DNA of 64,000 nt from contig NZ_JAAHIH010000003.1 of assembly GCF_010671925.1 (NCBI RefSeq), positions 1,394,737-1,458,736 on the forward strand, in the 5' to 3' direction. The translations under genes were made by a program, and so were the position numbers. Shown here piece by piece: positions 50,905-58,784 of the stretch (positions are counted from its first letter, which is position 1; each line of letters begins with the position of its first letter). A model generated the notes under the pieces. The model was not told the origin of the DNA and ran no database searches. It worked only from the letters and a program-made list of their open reading frames with translations. Origin of the DNA: Moorena sp. SIOASIH. Its GTDB lineage: Bacteria > Cyanobacteriota > Cyanobacteriia > Cyanobacteriales > Coleofasciculaceae.

Positions 50905-50936
50905 AAAACCCGCTTTCTGGGTAGAAAACGGGTTTT
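50905..50936 (-). terminator. Terminator of the prohibitin-type gene
   Basis: AAAACCCG/CGGGTTTT stem; on the minus strand it ends in a T-run. It lies about 110 bp after the stop of the 51044-51886 gene. Confidence 0.75.
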
Positions 50937-51043
50937 GGTAGTTGTAATTTAACTACTAATACTCAACTCCAAAGTATCAAACGTCCCACTAGTAACTAGC
51001 ATTAAATTAAAGAGTTCTTGACTATTTTATTGACATTTTGATG

Positions 51044-51886
51044 CTATTGAGGTATATCGTTTAGGTCAAAGATAAAGGGAACACTGCGACTCCCATCACC
51101 ACCAATAACTAGAACTTTAGGCATCTGAGCCCCACCCTCTCGCCAAGCTGCGATCGCTTCTTTCTGGAGCACTAGTTCACCCCCTTGAGCTTTGAGGGTT
51201 TCGGCCAAAAGTCGTTGGGCTTCTGCTTTACCCTGAGCGCGATTAATTTCTGCTTGAGCTTCTTGCTCAGCCTGCTGTGCTATATAAACAGCTCGTTGGG
51301 CTTGTTGTTCAGCTACCTGTTTTTCTTCAACTGCCTTGGCAAATTCCCTAGAAAAATTCAGGTCAATGACACTAGTATCCAATACTTCGACATCATACTT
51401 GGCTAACCTTTCGCCCAAAGCCTTATCAAAATCTTCCTTTAACTGACTCCGTTGGGTAATGGATTCTTCAGCAGTACGAAGGGCGGCAGCAATTTTAAAT
51501 GACTCTTGAGTCTGAGGGGCAATAATTGTGGCCACTAGATTCTGTAGAGTTCCTTGTTTTCGCCTGATGCTAACCACTTGACTGGGATCGAGGCGGAAGT
51601 TGATCGCAAATCGAGCGGTCAAATCCTGAAGATCTTTAGTGGAACTCTGGGCTGGTACTTCAAACTTCTGTACGGTGACATCATACACATCGACTATAGA
51701 GACGAAGGGCAGTTTGAAGTGGATACCTTCAAGCAGAGCGCCATCTCTAGCTTTACCCAAAATACTAAGGACTCCAGCCTGACCGGGATTGATGATTACA
51801 AAACAATTAAAGGTGAGGAGAATAACTAATGCTGCGATAATCCCCCCGAGTAAAGATTGCCAATTTTGTGGATTTTGGTTCCTCAA
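51044..51886 (-). CDS. Prohibitin-family SPFH-domain protein
   Basis: 280 residues. One N-terminal membrane helix (LLGGIIAALVILLTFNCFVII, about 12-32), then a SPFH/Band-7 domain (NPGQAGVLSILGKARDGALLEGIHFKLPFVSIVDVYDVTVQKFEV) and a long Ala/Gln/Glu coiled coil (EKQVAEQQAQRAVYIAQQAEQEAQAEINRAQGKAEA) for ring assembly. Such proteins form large membrane rings that hold FtsH-type proteases in thylakoid or plasma membrane (family knowledge). The start is TTG at 51886, supported by AAGGAG eight bases upstream. Single gene with its own terminator. Confidence 0.92.
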   Translation of the reverse strand: MRNQNPQNWQSLLGGIIAALVILLTFNCFVIINPGQAGVLSILGKARDGALLEGIHFKLPFVSIVDVYDVTVQKFEVPAQSSTKDLQDLTARFAINFRLDPSQVVSIRRKQGTLQNLVATIIAPQTQESFKIAAALRTAEESITQRSQLKEDFDKALGERLAKYDVEVLDTSVIDLNFSREFAKAVEEKQVAEQQAQRAVYIAQQAEQEAQAEINRAQGKAEAQRLLAETLKAQGGELVLQKEAIAAWREGGAQMPKVLVIGGDGSRSVPFIFDLNDIPQ

Positions 51887-52372
51887 GTTTTAATCTCCTT
51901 TTGAATTATCCCCCGGATGAATCACAGGGGAATTAAGCCCTGATGTTACCAGATAGGGCATTTGCCACATCTCGTAAGCCTTATGGCATCATATCTTCAG
52001 CATACTAGAAAAGTTCGTATATCAGCTATCAGCTATAGGAAAGGGAACAGGGAGTAGGGAGTAGGGAGTAGGGAGTAGGGAACAGGGAACAGGGAGTAGG
52101 GAGTAGGGAACAAAATTCTCTGAATTCCTACACGGATTGCTATATTAGCTATGAGCTATCAGCATATGGGCTACGCGCACGCTACACCGAACAGCTTATG
52201 GGTCACACAGGCTAGAAGCCTGTGCCACGCTAGTTGAGGTGCCACGCTAGTTGAGGTGCCACGCTAGTTGAGGTGCCAAAGGCCAACGGCTGACCACTGA
52301 CCGCTGACCACTGACCACTGACCACTGACCACTGACCACTGACCACTGATAGCTGACCACTGATAGCTGATC
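51887..52372. repeat. GGGAGTA heptamers, 17-bp and 7-bp tandem repeats
   Basis: GGGAGTA/GGGAACA heptamers at 52037-52112; three 17-bp units GTGCCACGCTAGTTGAG at about 52220-52275; ten ACCACTG/ACCGCTG heptamers at 52288-52367 abutting the HerA-like gene stop. No gene is seen. Confidence 0.9.
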
Positions 52373-54088
52373 TCAAAACCCTATATCTTCCCTAGCTAAT
52401 TGGGCGGCTAAAAATACCTCTTGATCGGACTTTTCTTGCCAATCTAGCTCCCCAATTTCCTGATAAAATTGTTGATCGTAAGCACGAGTTTTGACTACGA
52501 CTGGCATTGGTACTGCATGTCCTAAAATTAAGGCTTGTTGTTTAGAATCTAACTTAGCTAATACCGAACGCAAACTTTGGCCACCAGACACCCCAGTAAA
52601 AATTGCTTCAATATCTTTATCATCATTTAGTAAACAAGTAATCCGAGTTCCAATTTGAGACATGACTTCGTTATCAATTCCAGAAGGACGCTGGTCTACG
52701 ACTAACAAGGTCACAAAATACTTGCGCATTTCACGGGCAATAATCCCAAAAATTGTTTGACGTACTGTGGCTGGATCTAGGAAACGGTGGGCTTCTTCAA
52801 TGGTAATCACTAGGGGACGAGGGCGATCGCTGGCATTTTTTGACTGCAAAAATATCTCGGCTTTTCTGACATAACTGCTATGAATACGACGGGTAATTAA
52901 ATTAGTAGCTAACATATAGGAGAGCATGTTGGATTGGGAACCGAATTCTACGACAACATGCTTCCCGGCATCGAGAGATTCTAAAATTCGCTTGACATAA
53001 TTATGGGGACAAGCACTACGGATATATTTTAATTCATCCAATCGGCTTAATTTGCGCTGTAATGCCATAATTGAGGACTTGTTGCCTCGTTTGACTTCGC
53101 AAAATTCCTGGATTTCTTCATTGGTCATGGAGAGCAGTTGCACAATCCAGGATTTGCCAAATTCATTGCGTAAAATAATGGCATTTTCTAGACTAGCTTC
53201 AGAAAGGTTTAACTCTCCTCGGACTAGGTTGATATCTTCTACTTCAATCTGGTCATAACTCAGATAAAGCTCTTGGGCATCCCGAATCCCTCGTCGTCTG
53301 GTGGATTCTGGGTCGAGGGTATAAACCTGTACCTGGGATGGAAAAAGCTGGCGCAACCCTTTGACTGTACTAAATTGTTTCCCTTCCGATACGGCTTCCC
53401 AGCCATATTCCGAGTGCATATCAAAAATTAAATTTACTGCTGCTTGCCTACGGATAATCCCAGATAGCAGTAGCCGAGTTAGAAAGGATTTACCGGTGCC
53501 AGATTTACCAAAAACCCCGTTACTCCGTTCCACAAACCGATCCAAGTCAATGCATATGGGGACTTCCATGTCAAGGGGTTGACCAACGGAAAAATTCCGG
53601 CGACGGGGGTCATCTTCTGAGCCAAAGACTGCCCGAAAATCCCGTTCACTAGCATCGTAGACTTGAGAAAAGTGGCTGGGAATTGTTTTTACTGGTAACA
53701 ATTCCATCTCTTCGCTACTTTGAGCTTGAAAGGAGCCTAAGGGACTTTTTCCATTTAGTTCCACTGGCGGTTGTGACTGGGACTTTTGTGGCGTAAACAT
53801 TAGCATCGGGGTTAAATTAATCGTACCGTAGGTGCCACTACCTGCGAGTACATCCCGTAGAAAGTCATCATTGGGATTAGGAGGATTAACCAGAATCCGC
53901 TGACTGGAGGTTCCCAAAGACACATCGGTTAGCATACAGAAGAAACGCGATCGCATTCCCTGAACCACCAGAAATTTCCCCACCCGCATATCTTCTACAG
54001 AGACATCGGGGTGTAATCGCACTTCCAATCCAGCAGACAGAGAGCCTTGAATAACTGAACCTAAAGGTTGACTTAAATCCATTACCAT
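52373..54088 (-). CDS. HerA-like / DUF87 ATPase
   Basis: 571 residues. The N-terminal half begins with a small beta-barrel-like (HAS-barrel) region. The ATPase has Walker A GKSGTGKSF (194-202), IFDMHSEYGWE, the Walker B-type VITIEEAHRFLDP and LLVVDQRPSGIDNEVMSQIGTRI, typical of HerA/FtsK-related hexameric motors. Archaeal HerA works with the NurA nuclease in DNA end resection; bacterial homologues occur in DNA repair and in defence systems with Sir2 or nuclease partners. No NurA-, Sir2- or DUF4297-type partner is adjacent, so this is probably the stand-alone cyanobacterial version. Confidence 0.9.
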   Translation of the reverse strand: MVMDLSQPLGSVIQGSLSAGLEVRLHPDVSVEDMRVGKFLVVQGMRSRFFCMLTDVSLGTSSQRILVNPPNPNDDFLRDVLAGSGTYGTINLTPMLMFTPQKSQSQPPVELNGKSPLGSFQAQSSEEMELLPVKTIPSHFSQVYDASERDFRAVFGSEDDPRRRNFSVGQPLDMEVPICIDLDRFVERSNGVFGKSGTGKSFLTRLLLSGIIRRQAAVNLIFDMHSEYGWEAVSEGKQFSTVKGLRQLFPSQVQVYTLDPESTRRRGIRDAQELYLSYDQIEVEDINLVRGELNLSEASLENAIILRNEFGKSWIVQLLSMTNEEIQEFCEVKRGNKSSIMALQRKLSRLDELKYIRSACPHNYVKRILESLDAGKHVVVEFGSQSNMLSYMLATNLITRRIHSSYVRKAEIFLQSKNASDRPRPLVITIEEAHRFLDPATVRQTIFGIIAREMRKYFVTLLVVDQRPSGIDNEVMSQIGTRITCLLNDDKDIEAIFTGVSGGQSLRSVLAKLDSKQQALILGHAVPMPVVVKTRAYDQQFYQEIGELDWQEKSDQEVFLAAQLAREDIGF

Positions 54089-54390
54089 AATTCTAGGACT
54101 ATTGCAATCCTAAATCATCTGGGTTATAGGGAGTAGGGAGTAGGGAGTAGGGAGTAGGGAGTAGGGTGCGTAGGGTGCGTAGGGTGCGTAGGGTGCGTTA
54201 GGGGTGGGATTGCCATCATATTCAAGGTCCAGCGCCAGTAGCCCCGTAACGCACCACTTTTCTAGGCAATAGGCAAGCTAGCAAGCTAGTCCGCCCCGTA
54301 ACGCACCATCGGGTCAAACTTACCGCTGACCGCTGACCGCTGACGGCTATCAGCTAAAGGCTGACCACTGACCGCTGACGGTAAATCTGA
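54089..54390. repeat. GGGAGTA heptamers, TAGGGTGCG units and inverted GCGTTA arms
   Basis: GGGAGTA heptamers (54128-54165) pass into four TAGGGTGCG 9-bp units (54166-54199), then GTTAGGGG; GTAACGCACCA occurs at 54245 and 54298, the inverse of the 101-bp repeat arm at 24812. TGACCGCTGAC units border the GST stop. Confidence 0.85.
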
Positions 54391-55182
54391 TTAATCAATC
54401 TCAATTGATGTGGGTTGAGAATCACTGGGATTATCGGAAACTAAAGGTTTGCGATAATCAGCATAGATGCGATCGCGCCAAGCAAAAAAGGTTTCGTAGA
54501 GGTTACTATCGGCAAAGCCAGGAATCCCTTGACCTTGATATTGCTGGGGAATATCGAGATAATTCCCATCGGGGAATTTCAGGAGCAGACTTAAACCGGC
54601 TACGGCAAAATCTGCTAAGCAAGGGGAGTTGCTGACTAGATAAGGACTATCCAGGAGTAAAAGACTCAAGGCTTCTAGGTCTTGCTTGAGACCATCTTTG
54701 GCTTCCTTGACGGCATCAGTGCCAAAACCGACACCAAACCCTAGAATATCTAAAAATTCCGAGGGTACGGAACCAACTACTGTTTTGAGCACATCAGGGG
54801 TTTGGTTCGGTAAGACCGATTTGCGGAAGTCGGGATTTTGGCTCAATGCACCATAGACCACTTTCCGGCTCTTGGTACCAATGGATTCATCTGCCCATTC
54901 TTCCATCAGTAAGCAGAGTCCTCGTTCTTTGGGATCGCTGGGGATGATGGGTTTGTCGGGATATTTGCGATCCAAATACATTGCGATCGCAGTGGAATCA
55001 CTAATCACGGTATCCCCATCTTTTAGCACTGGTACCTTACTTTGACCAGACAGTTGGAATAGTTCTAACTGTCCTACTCCTGGGGTTACCTCAATTTTGC
55101 GATAGTCCAGCTCTTTGTAATCCAGAATCAGTCGTACTTTCTCTGAGTATTGGGACAGTTCAAATTGATACAACTCCAGCAT
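54391..55182 (-). CDS. Glutathione S-transferase family protein
   Basis: 263 residues. A thioredoxin-like N-domain begins MLELYQFELSQYSEKVRLIL (Ser13 or Tyr in the catalytic position), with the glutathione-binding SKVPVLKDGDTVISDSTAIAMYL motif (cis-Pro and the E/D-S pair). The C-terminal helical domain is present (SPYLVSNSPCLADFAVAGLSLLL). It should conjugate or reduce with glutathione; specificity unknown. It is longer than the common 200-230 residues because of an extra GFGVGFGTDAVKEAKDGLKQDLE segment. Single gene between repeat fields. Confidence 0.9.
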   Translation of the reverse strand: MLELYQFELSQYSEKVRLILDYKELDYRKIEVTPGVGQLELFQLSGQSKVPVLKDGDTVISDSTAIAMYLDRKYPDKPIIPSDPKERGLCLLMEEWADESIGTKSRKVVYGALSQNPDFRKSVLPNQTPDVLKTVVGSVPSEFLDILGFGVGFGTDAVKEAKDGLKQDLEALSLLLLDSPYLVSNSPCLADFAVAGLSLLLKFPDGNYLDIPQQYQGQGIPGFADSNLYETFFAWRDRIYADYRKPLVSDNPSDSQPTSIEID

Positions 55183-55512
55183 TTTGGATCTCCTAGCTGT
55201 TGATGTGGGACACTATGCTACTGTAGCGTTTTCAGATGAAGAGGCAAGGGGAGGGTGTGGGGTGTGGGGTGTGGGGTGTGGGGTGTGGGGAATAGGCAAG
55301 AGGCAAGAGGAAATAGGCAATAGGCAAGCTAGCAATAGGCAATATCAGCCTGATAATCTTGTTTTCGTGAATTGTTCTCTCTTCTGAGAAGTGTCCCAAA
55401 GTTAACTGCTTTGAAATGTGTGTTATTGCAGTCAAAGTAAAGGTTAAGACATCTTTGTGTTCCCTGTTGCCTGTTGCCTGTTGCCTGTTGCCTAAAGCCC
55501 TTGCGCGTAGCG
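55183..55512. repeat. GTGTGGG and AGGCAAT heptamers, CCTGTTG heptamers
   Basis: GTGTGGG heptamers at 55253-55290, AGGCAA(G/T) units at 55292-55345 and CCTGTTG/CCTAAAG units at 55464-55495, ending in GCGCGTAGCGC. No gene is seen; the GST promoter must lie here. Confidence 0.88.
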
Positions 55513-56268
55513 CTATAACTCCAACGAAACCCCTAGTTTGGGAGTGATGACTTTAGTGGGCAGGTTGTGCTGGAGGAGTTGCGATCGCAATTCTTCGAGA
55601 CTCCCCACTTCCCGCAGCACGGAAGCCAAAACCCCTTGATACTCTACAATTTCATCGGCTGCTGTGGGCAGAAATACTTGGGGTTGTAACCATTGCGCCA
55701 ACTGCAGTGCTGTCTTATGGCCTTGAATGACTGGCCCTGCTAGGGGTAATTCTAAGGTGACGACTGGGCTAATCACGATATTTACTGGGGCATAATCCTT
55801 GACTTCAGCAGGGGGATAGCCATGAGGTTCGTAGTAAAGACTGGTACCACTATCTAACTGCTTGATCAAATAGGCATTTTCCTGCTGGAATGGACCAATG
55901 GGTGCTCCTGGCAAGGCTCGGATTTCTATGTGATTCCCCAACGCAACGGTTTCACCAGGAGTAAGGGGGGTTACCTGGGTATAACCTAGCTGTTTGACTA
56001 CCTTTGCCGCACTAGTAGAGGCCACCACTGGAATAGTTTTGTCTAATTTTTCCAAGGTTGGGGTATGGGCGTGGTCCTCTAAGCCTTGGGAGAGCAAAAT
56101 TAGGTCAATTTTATCCGGAATGCTGTTAAGTGCTTCCGGTTTGTCCCCTTTAAAGAACCAAGGTAGATTGCCAAAGACCAATGAACCCACTAACCAGGGG
56201 TCAATCAAAATCCGTTGCTCTGGGAGTTCCAGTAGCCAGCTGTTTGCGCCGAAATGGGTGAGATACAT
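55513..56268 (-). CDS. MBL-fold (UlaG-like) metallo-hydrolase-related protein
   Basis: 251 residues. The beta-lactamase fold is recognisable (LTHFGANSWLLELPEQRILIDPWLVG, LILLSQGLEDHAHTPTLEKL, VALGNHIEIRALPGAPIG, VFLPTAADEIVEYQG). The HxHxDH motif reads QGLEDH: Asp and the last His remain but the first two His are Gln and Leu. From memory cyanobacterial and plant members of this subgroup commonly have SQGLxDHxH, so this is a lineage feature rather than decay. Catalytic zinc binding is therefore doubtful. Single gene. Confidence 0.85.
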   Translation of the reverse strand: MYLTHFGANSWLLELPEQRILIDPWLVGSLVFGNLPWFFKGDKPEALNSIPDKIDLILLSQGLEDHAHTPTLEKLDKTIPVVASTSAAKVVKQLGYTQVTPLTPGETVALGNHIEIRALPGAPIGPFQQENAYLIKQLDSGTSLYYEPHGYPPAEVKDYAPVNIVISPVVTLELPLAGPVIQGHKTALQLAQWLQPQVFLPTAADEIVEYQGVLASVLREVGSLEELRSQLLQHNLPTKVITPKLGVSLEL

Positions 56269-56487
56269 ACTTGAGAATGTAGAATGTAGAATGTAGAATT
56301 AAGAATGGAGAATGGAGAATTTAGAATTTAGAATGGAGAATTTAGAATTGGGAATGTAGGATGTAGGATGTAGGATGTAGACTTTAGAAGTCTGCCTTCA
56401 CCATTCACTATTCTAACTCAATTCACGATTCACGATTCACGATTCACCATTCTTCATTCTCAATTCTTCATTCTTCATTCTTCATTC
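56269..56487. repeat. GAATGTA, GAATGGA and ATTCTTC heptamers
   Basis: AGAATGT/AGAATGG/AGAATTT heptamers at 56275-56380 and CGATTCA/ATTCTTC heptamers at 56410-56487 fill the spacer completely. Confidence 0.9.
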
Positions 56488-57090
56488 TTAATTCTTAATT
56501 CTTAATTCTTCATCCTCTTCAAAATTAACTCCTTCGTAAATATCGCTAAAAGTAATTTTAAAATCGATAGTACTTAATTCCAAAATTCCATTTTTTGCGG
56601 TTTGCTCAGTGAGTAACCATTGTCCTGCACTGGTTTTGGTATGTTGAATAACATGATATCTGGCTTGGTCTATCAATATATATTCTTTGAATTGGGGAAT
56701 TGAGCGATAGTATAGAAACTTCTCTCCTTGGTCATAGTTTCTAGTAGATTTGGATAATACTTCAACAATTAGCAAGGGATTCATCACAGTTGTTTTCCCT
56801 TTGCCGGTATAGATGGGTTTCCCCTGAATTACCATGATATCAGGATAGGTATACTGGCGATAATCAGGTATCCACAATCGGACATCACCGATATAAATAT
56901 CGTATGCTTGCCCTTTTAAGGCAAACTTCAAGTTAGCTGCAAAATTCAGAGCAATTTTATTATGATTTGTAGTGCCTCCAGCCATCGGTACAATTTCTCC
57001 ATCCCGATATTCACTTTTATAATCAGCAGCTTCTTCTAGTTCTAAATACTCGGTTGGTGTGTAGTAGCGTGTTTTGTCTTGTAATAGCAT
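56488..57090 (-). CDS. Uma2 family (DUF820) putative endonuclease
   Basis: 200 residues. RYYTPTEYLELEEAADYKSEYRDGEIVPMAGGTTNHN is the standard Uma2 opening. YPDIMVIQGKPIY and NPLLIVEVLSKSTRNYDQGEKFLYYRSIPQFKEYILIDQ give the conserved D, E and K positions. This is the short, common cyanobacterial subtype, without coiled coil. The last residues (EELRIKN) and stop TAA are generated by the GAATTAA heptamer array at 56488-56515, so the C-terminus has been captured by the repeat. Confidence 0.9.
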   Translation of the reverse strand: MLLQDKTRYYTPTEYLELEEAADYKSEYRDGEIVPMAGGTTNHNKIALNFAANLKFALKGQAYDIYIGDVRLWIPDYRQYTYPDIMVIQGKPIYTGKGKTTVMNPLLIVEVLSKSTRNYDQGEKFLYYRSIPQFKEYILIDQARYHVIQHTKTSAGQWLLTEQTAKNGILELSTIDFKITFSDIYEGVNFEEDEELRIKN

Positions 57091-57727
57091 AGTCCTTTCC
57101 TTTGAGAATTAAGAATGGAGAATTAAGAATGTAGAATTAAGAATGGAGAATTAAGAATGTAGAATTAAGAATGTAGAATTAAGAATGAAGAATGGTGAAT
57201 TGGAAATTATGCCTTCTGCCTTCTGCCTTCTGCGTTCTTAGAGGAGATCTGAAAAGTTTTTTGATACTGAATTTTGCCCCCCTAGCCCCCCAATTCTGGG
57301 GGGAACAAGAATCAATTTGCTGGTAAAAGCCCCCCGCCCCCCTAACCTTTCAAGGGTATGTTTTTTACAAAGACGTCAGGTGTGGGGTGTGGGGCGTGGG
57401 GTGTGGGGTGTGGGGGATAAGAAAATATACTTAATTTGTCGTTAAAAATCATCATTTGTTCGTTGTTTTTCTTTTCCTCTCCCTCTGGCTTGTCCTATGT
57501 TTTACCCAAATGTAAAAAACCTACCCCTGTGAGGCCCCCCTAACCCCCCAATTCTGGGGGGAAGAGCGCGGATGCTTCGCTTTTTGACAGATGGGGACCA
57601 ACGGGGGCTTAGATGTAGCAAATGAGACTTCTCAGACAACCTCTTAATTCTCCATTCTTCATTCTACATTCTGAATTCTACATTCTTCATTCTCCATTCT
57701 TAATTCTACATTCTACATTCTTAATTC
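57091..57727. repeat. Heptamer fields and GC-rich palindromes
   Basis: GAATTAA/GAATGTA heptamers (57102-57200), TTCTGCC heptamers (57210-57235), two copies of a CCCCCCAATTCTGGGGGG palindrome (57285-57303, 57545-57562), GTGTGGG heptamers (57378-57415) and ATTCTAC/ATTCTTC heptamers (57640-57727). No gene is seen. Confidence 0.88.
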
Positions 57728-57946
57728 TCAATTCTCCATTCTGAATTCTACATTCTTCATTTCCTCCATAGGAGGATCGCCTACATCAAAAACAATGATG
57801 AATTCAGCATCAGGCATTAGTCGTTTCAGGGCTTTTAAATGCCCCTCCGCATCAGAACGATTGCGGAACCGACCAACAACAACTCGCTGCATTTTTGGTA
57901 ACAGGCGAACGATTGCCCACGGGTGTAGGCGATGATAATAAGTCAT
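57728..57946 (-). CDS. Small protein, unknown (SPOR-like core)
   Basis: 72 residues. LLPKMQRVVVGRFRNRSDAEGHLKALKRLMPDAEFIIVFD has a strand-helix-strand pattern like small SPOR-type or ferredoxin-like domains found in cyanobacterial proteins; the assignment is weak. The final nine residues (KNVEFRMEN) and the stop are made of AGAATGT/AGAATTC heptamers, so the original C-terminus was probably different. The upstream GGAGACACT near 57958 could serve as ribosome-binding site for the ATG at 57946. Confidence 0.55.
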   Translation of the reverse strand: MTYYHRLHPWAIVRLLPKMQRVVVGRFRNRSDAEGHLKALKRLMPDAEFIIVFDVGDPPMEEMKNVEFRMEN

Positions 57947-58299
57947 AATGTAGAGTGTCTCCTTTCATGGGGGGAACCTAGAGCCAGCCTAGGCTTGTAG
58001 ACGTAAGTAGGCTGGCCCTTCCCGTGGACGTTTACCATCCACTTTTTCAGTATATCACAAAAATCATTATATTATAACATATTTTGAAAATTTTTGTAAA
58101 TAATTCTTGAGAGAGCAGGGAGTAGGGAGTAGGGTGTGGGGAGATGGGGAGATGGGGAGATGGGGAGATGGGAGTCAGATCAGTTTTGCCTATTGCCTAT
58201 TGCCTATTGCCTATTGCCTATTGCCTATTGCCTCTTGCCTATTGCCTCTTGCCTTTTGCTTATAATTAATACGATTACCTTTTAATAAAAATCAGACAA
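57947..58299. repeat. Spacer with GAGATGGG octamers and TGCCTAT heptamers
   Basis: 58111-58175 holds GGGAGTA and GAGATGGG units and 58185-58259 about ten TTGCCTA heptamers, ending 40 bp before the DUF433 gene. 57960-58030 contains facing CCAGCCTA/TAGGCTGGC arms (57973-58013), a possible hairpin. Confidence 0.88.
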
Positions 58300-58623
58300 A
58301 TGTCTATCCAACAAATAACTACAGAATATATTGCTATAAATCCTGACTATTGTTATGGTAAACCCCGCATCGCTGGGACAATAATGCCTGTTGCTGCCAT
58401 TGCCGAAATGTATTTGGATATGAAACAATCTGTAGAAGAAATTGCTCAGAAGTATGATCTTTCCTTAGCCCAGGTTCATGGGGCAATGGCATACTATTTT
58501 GAGCATTGGGAAGACATTGACCGTCACACCATTGAAACGGATCGACTGGTTGAAGAAATAAAGGTAAATAATCCTACTTCAAAGTTTCAGCAAAAATGGA
58601 GACAAATCACGGGTGAAAGATAA
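58300..58623 (+). CDS. DUF433 family protein (possible antitoxin)
   Basis: 107 residues. YIAINPDYCYGKPRIAGTIMPVAAIAEMYLDMKQSVEEIAQKYDLSLAQVHGAMAYYFEH is a clear DUF433 domain, a small HTH-like module with the GKPRIAGTR-type box. DUF433 proteins are often antitoxins of PIN-like DUF5615 toxins encoded just downstream. Here the next 160 bp hold only a repeat and no toxin frame, so this is an orphan copy. The usual ATG is at 58300, preceded by an A+T-rich leader. Confidence 0.85.
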   Translation: MSIQQITTEYIAINPDYCYGKPRIAGTIMPVAAIAEMYLDMKQSVEEIAQKYDLSLAQVHGAMAYYFEHWEDIDRHTIETDRLVEEIKVNNPTSKFQQKWRQITGER

Positions 58624-58657
58624 GGGACTTGCGTTTAAAAAAAATACCAATTAAAGT

Positions 58658-58721
58658 AGGGTGGGCAAAGTAATATTATCTAGAAGACTCATTTGAACGA
58701 AACTGTTTTTGCCCACCCTAC
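58658..58721. mobile_element. Short GTAGGGTGGGCA-ended element
   Basis: GTAGGGTGGGCAAA faces TTTTTGCCCACCCTAC across about 35 bp. These are the same ends as the 191-bp elements at 62135-63008. CACACCC and CTACTCC heptamers follow up to the next gene. Confidence 0.7.
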
Positions 58722-58784
58722 AAGCTCTATCTCCCACACACCCCACACCCCACACCCCACACCCCACACCCTACTCCCTACTCC

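Larger units (their letters stand above)
50658..51043. other. Spacer with heptamers, MITE copy C and terminator
   Basis: GGGAGTA heptamers at 50671-50735, the MITE at 50749-50864 and the prohibitin-side terminator at 50905-50936 fill this stretch; otherwise nothing is seen. Confidence 0.7.

Noticed and set aside
58624..58784. Toxin gene for the DUF433 protein
   Set aside because: Only a short inverted-repeat element and heptamers are present.
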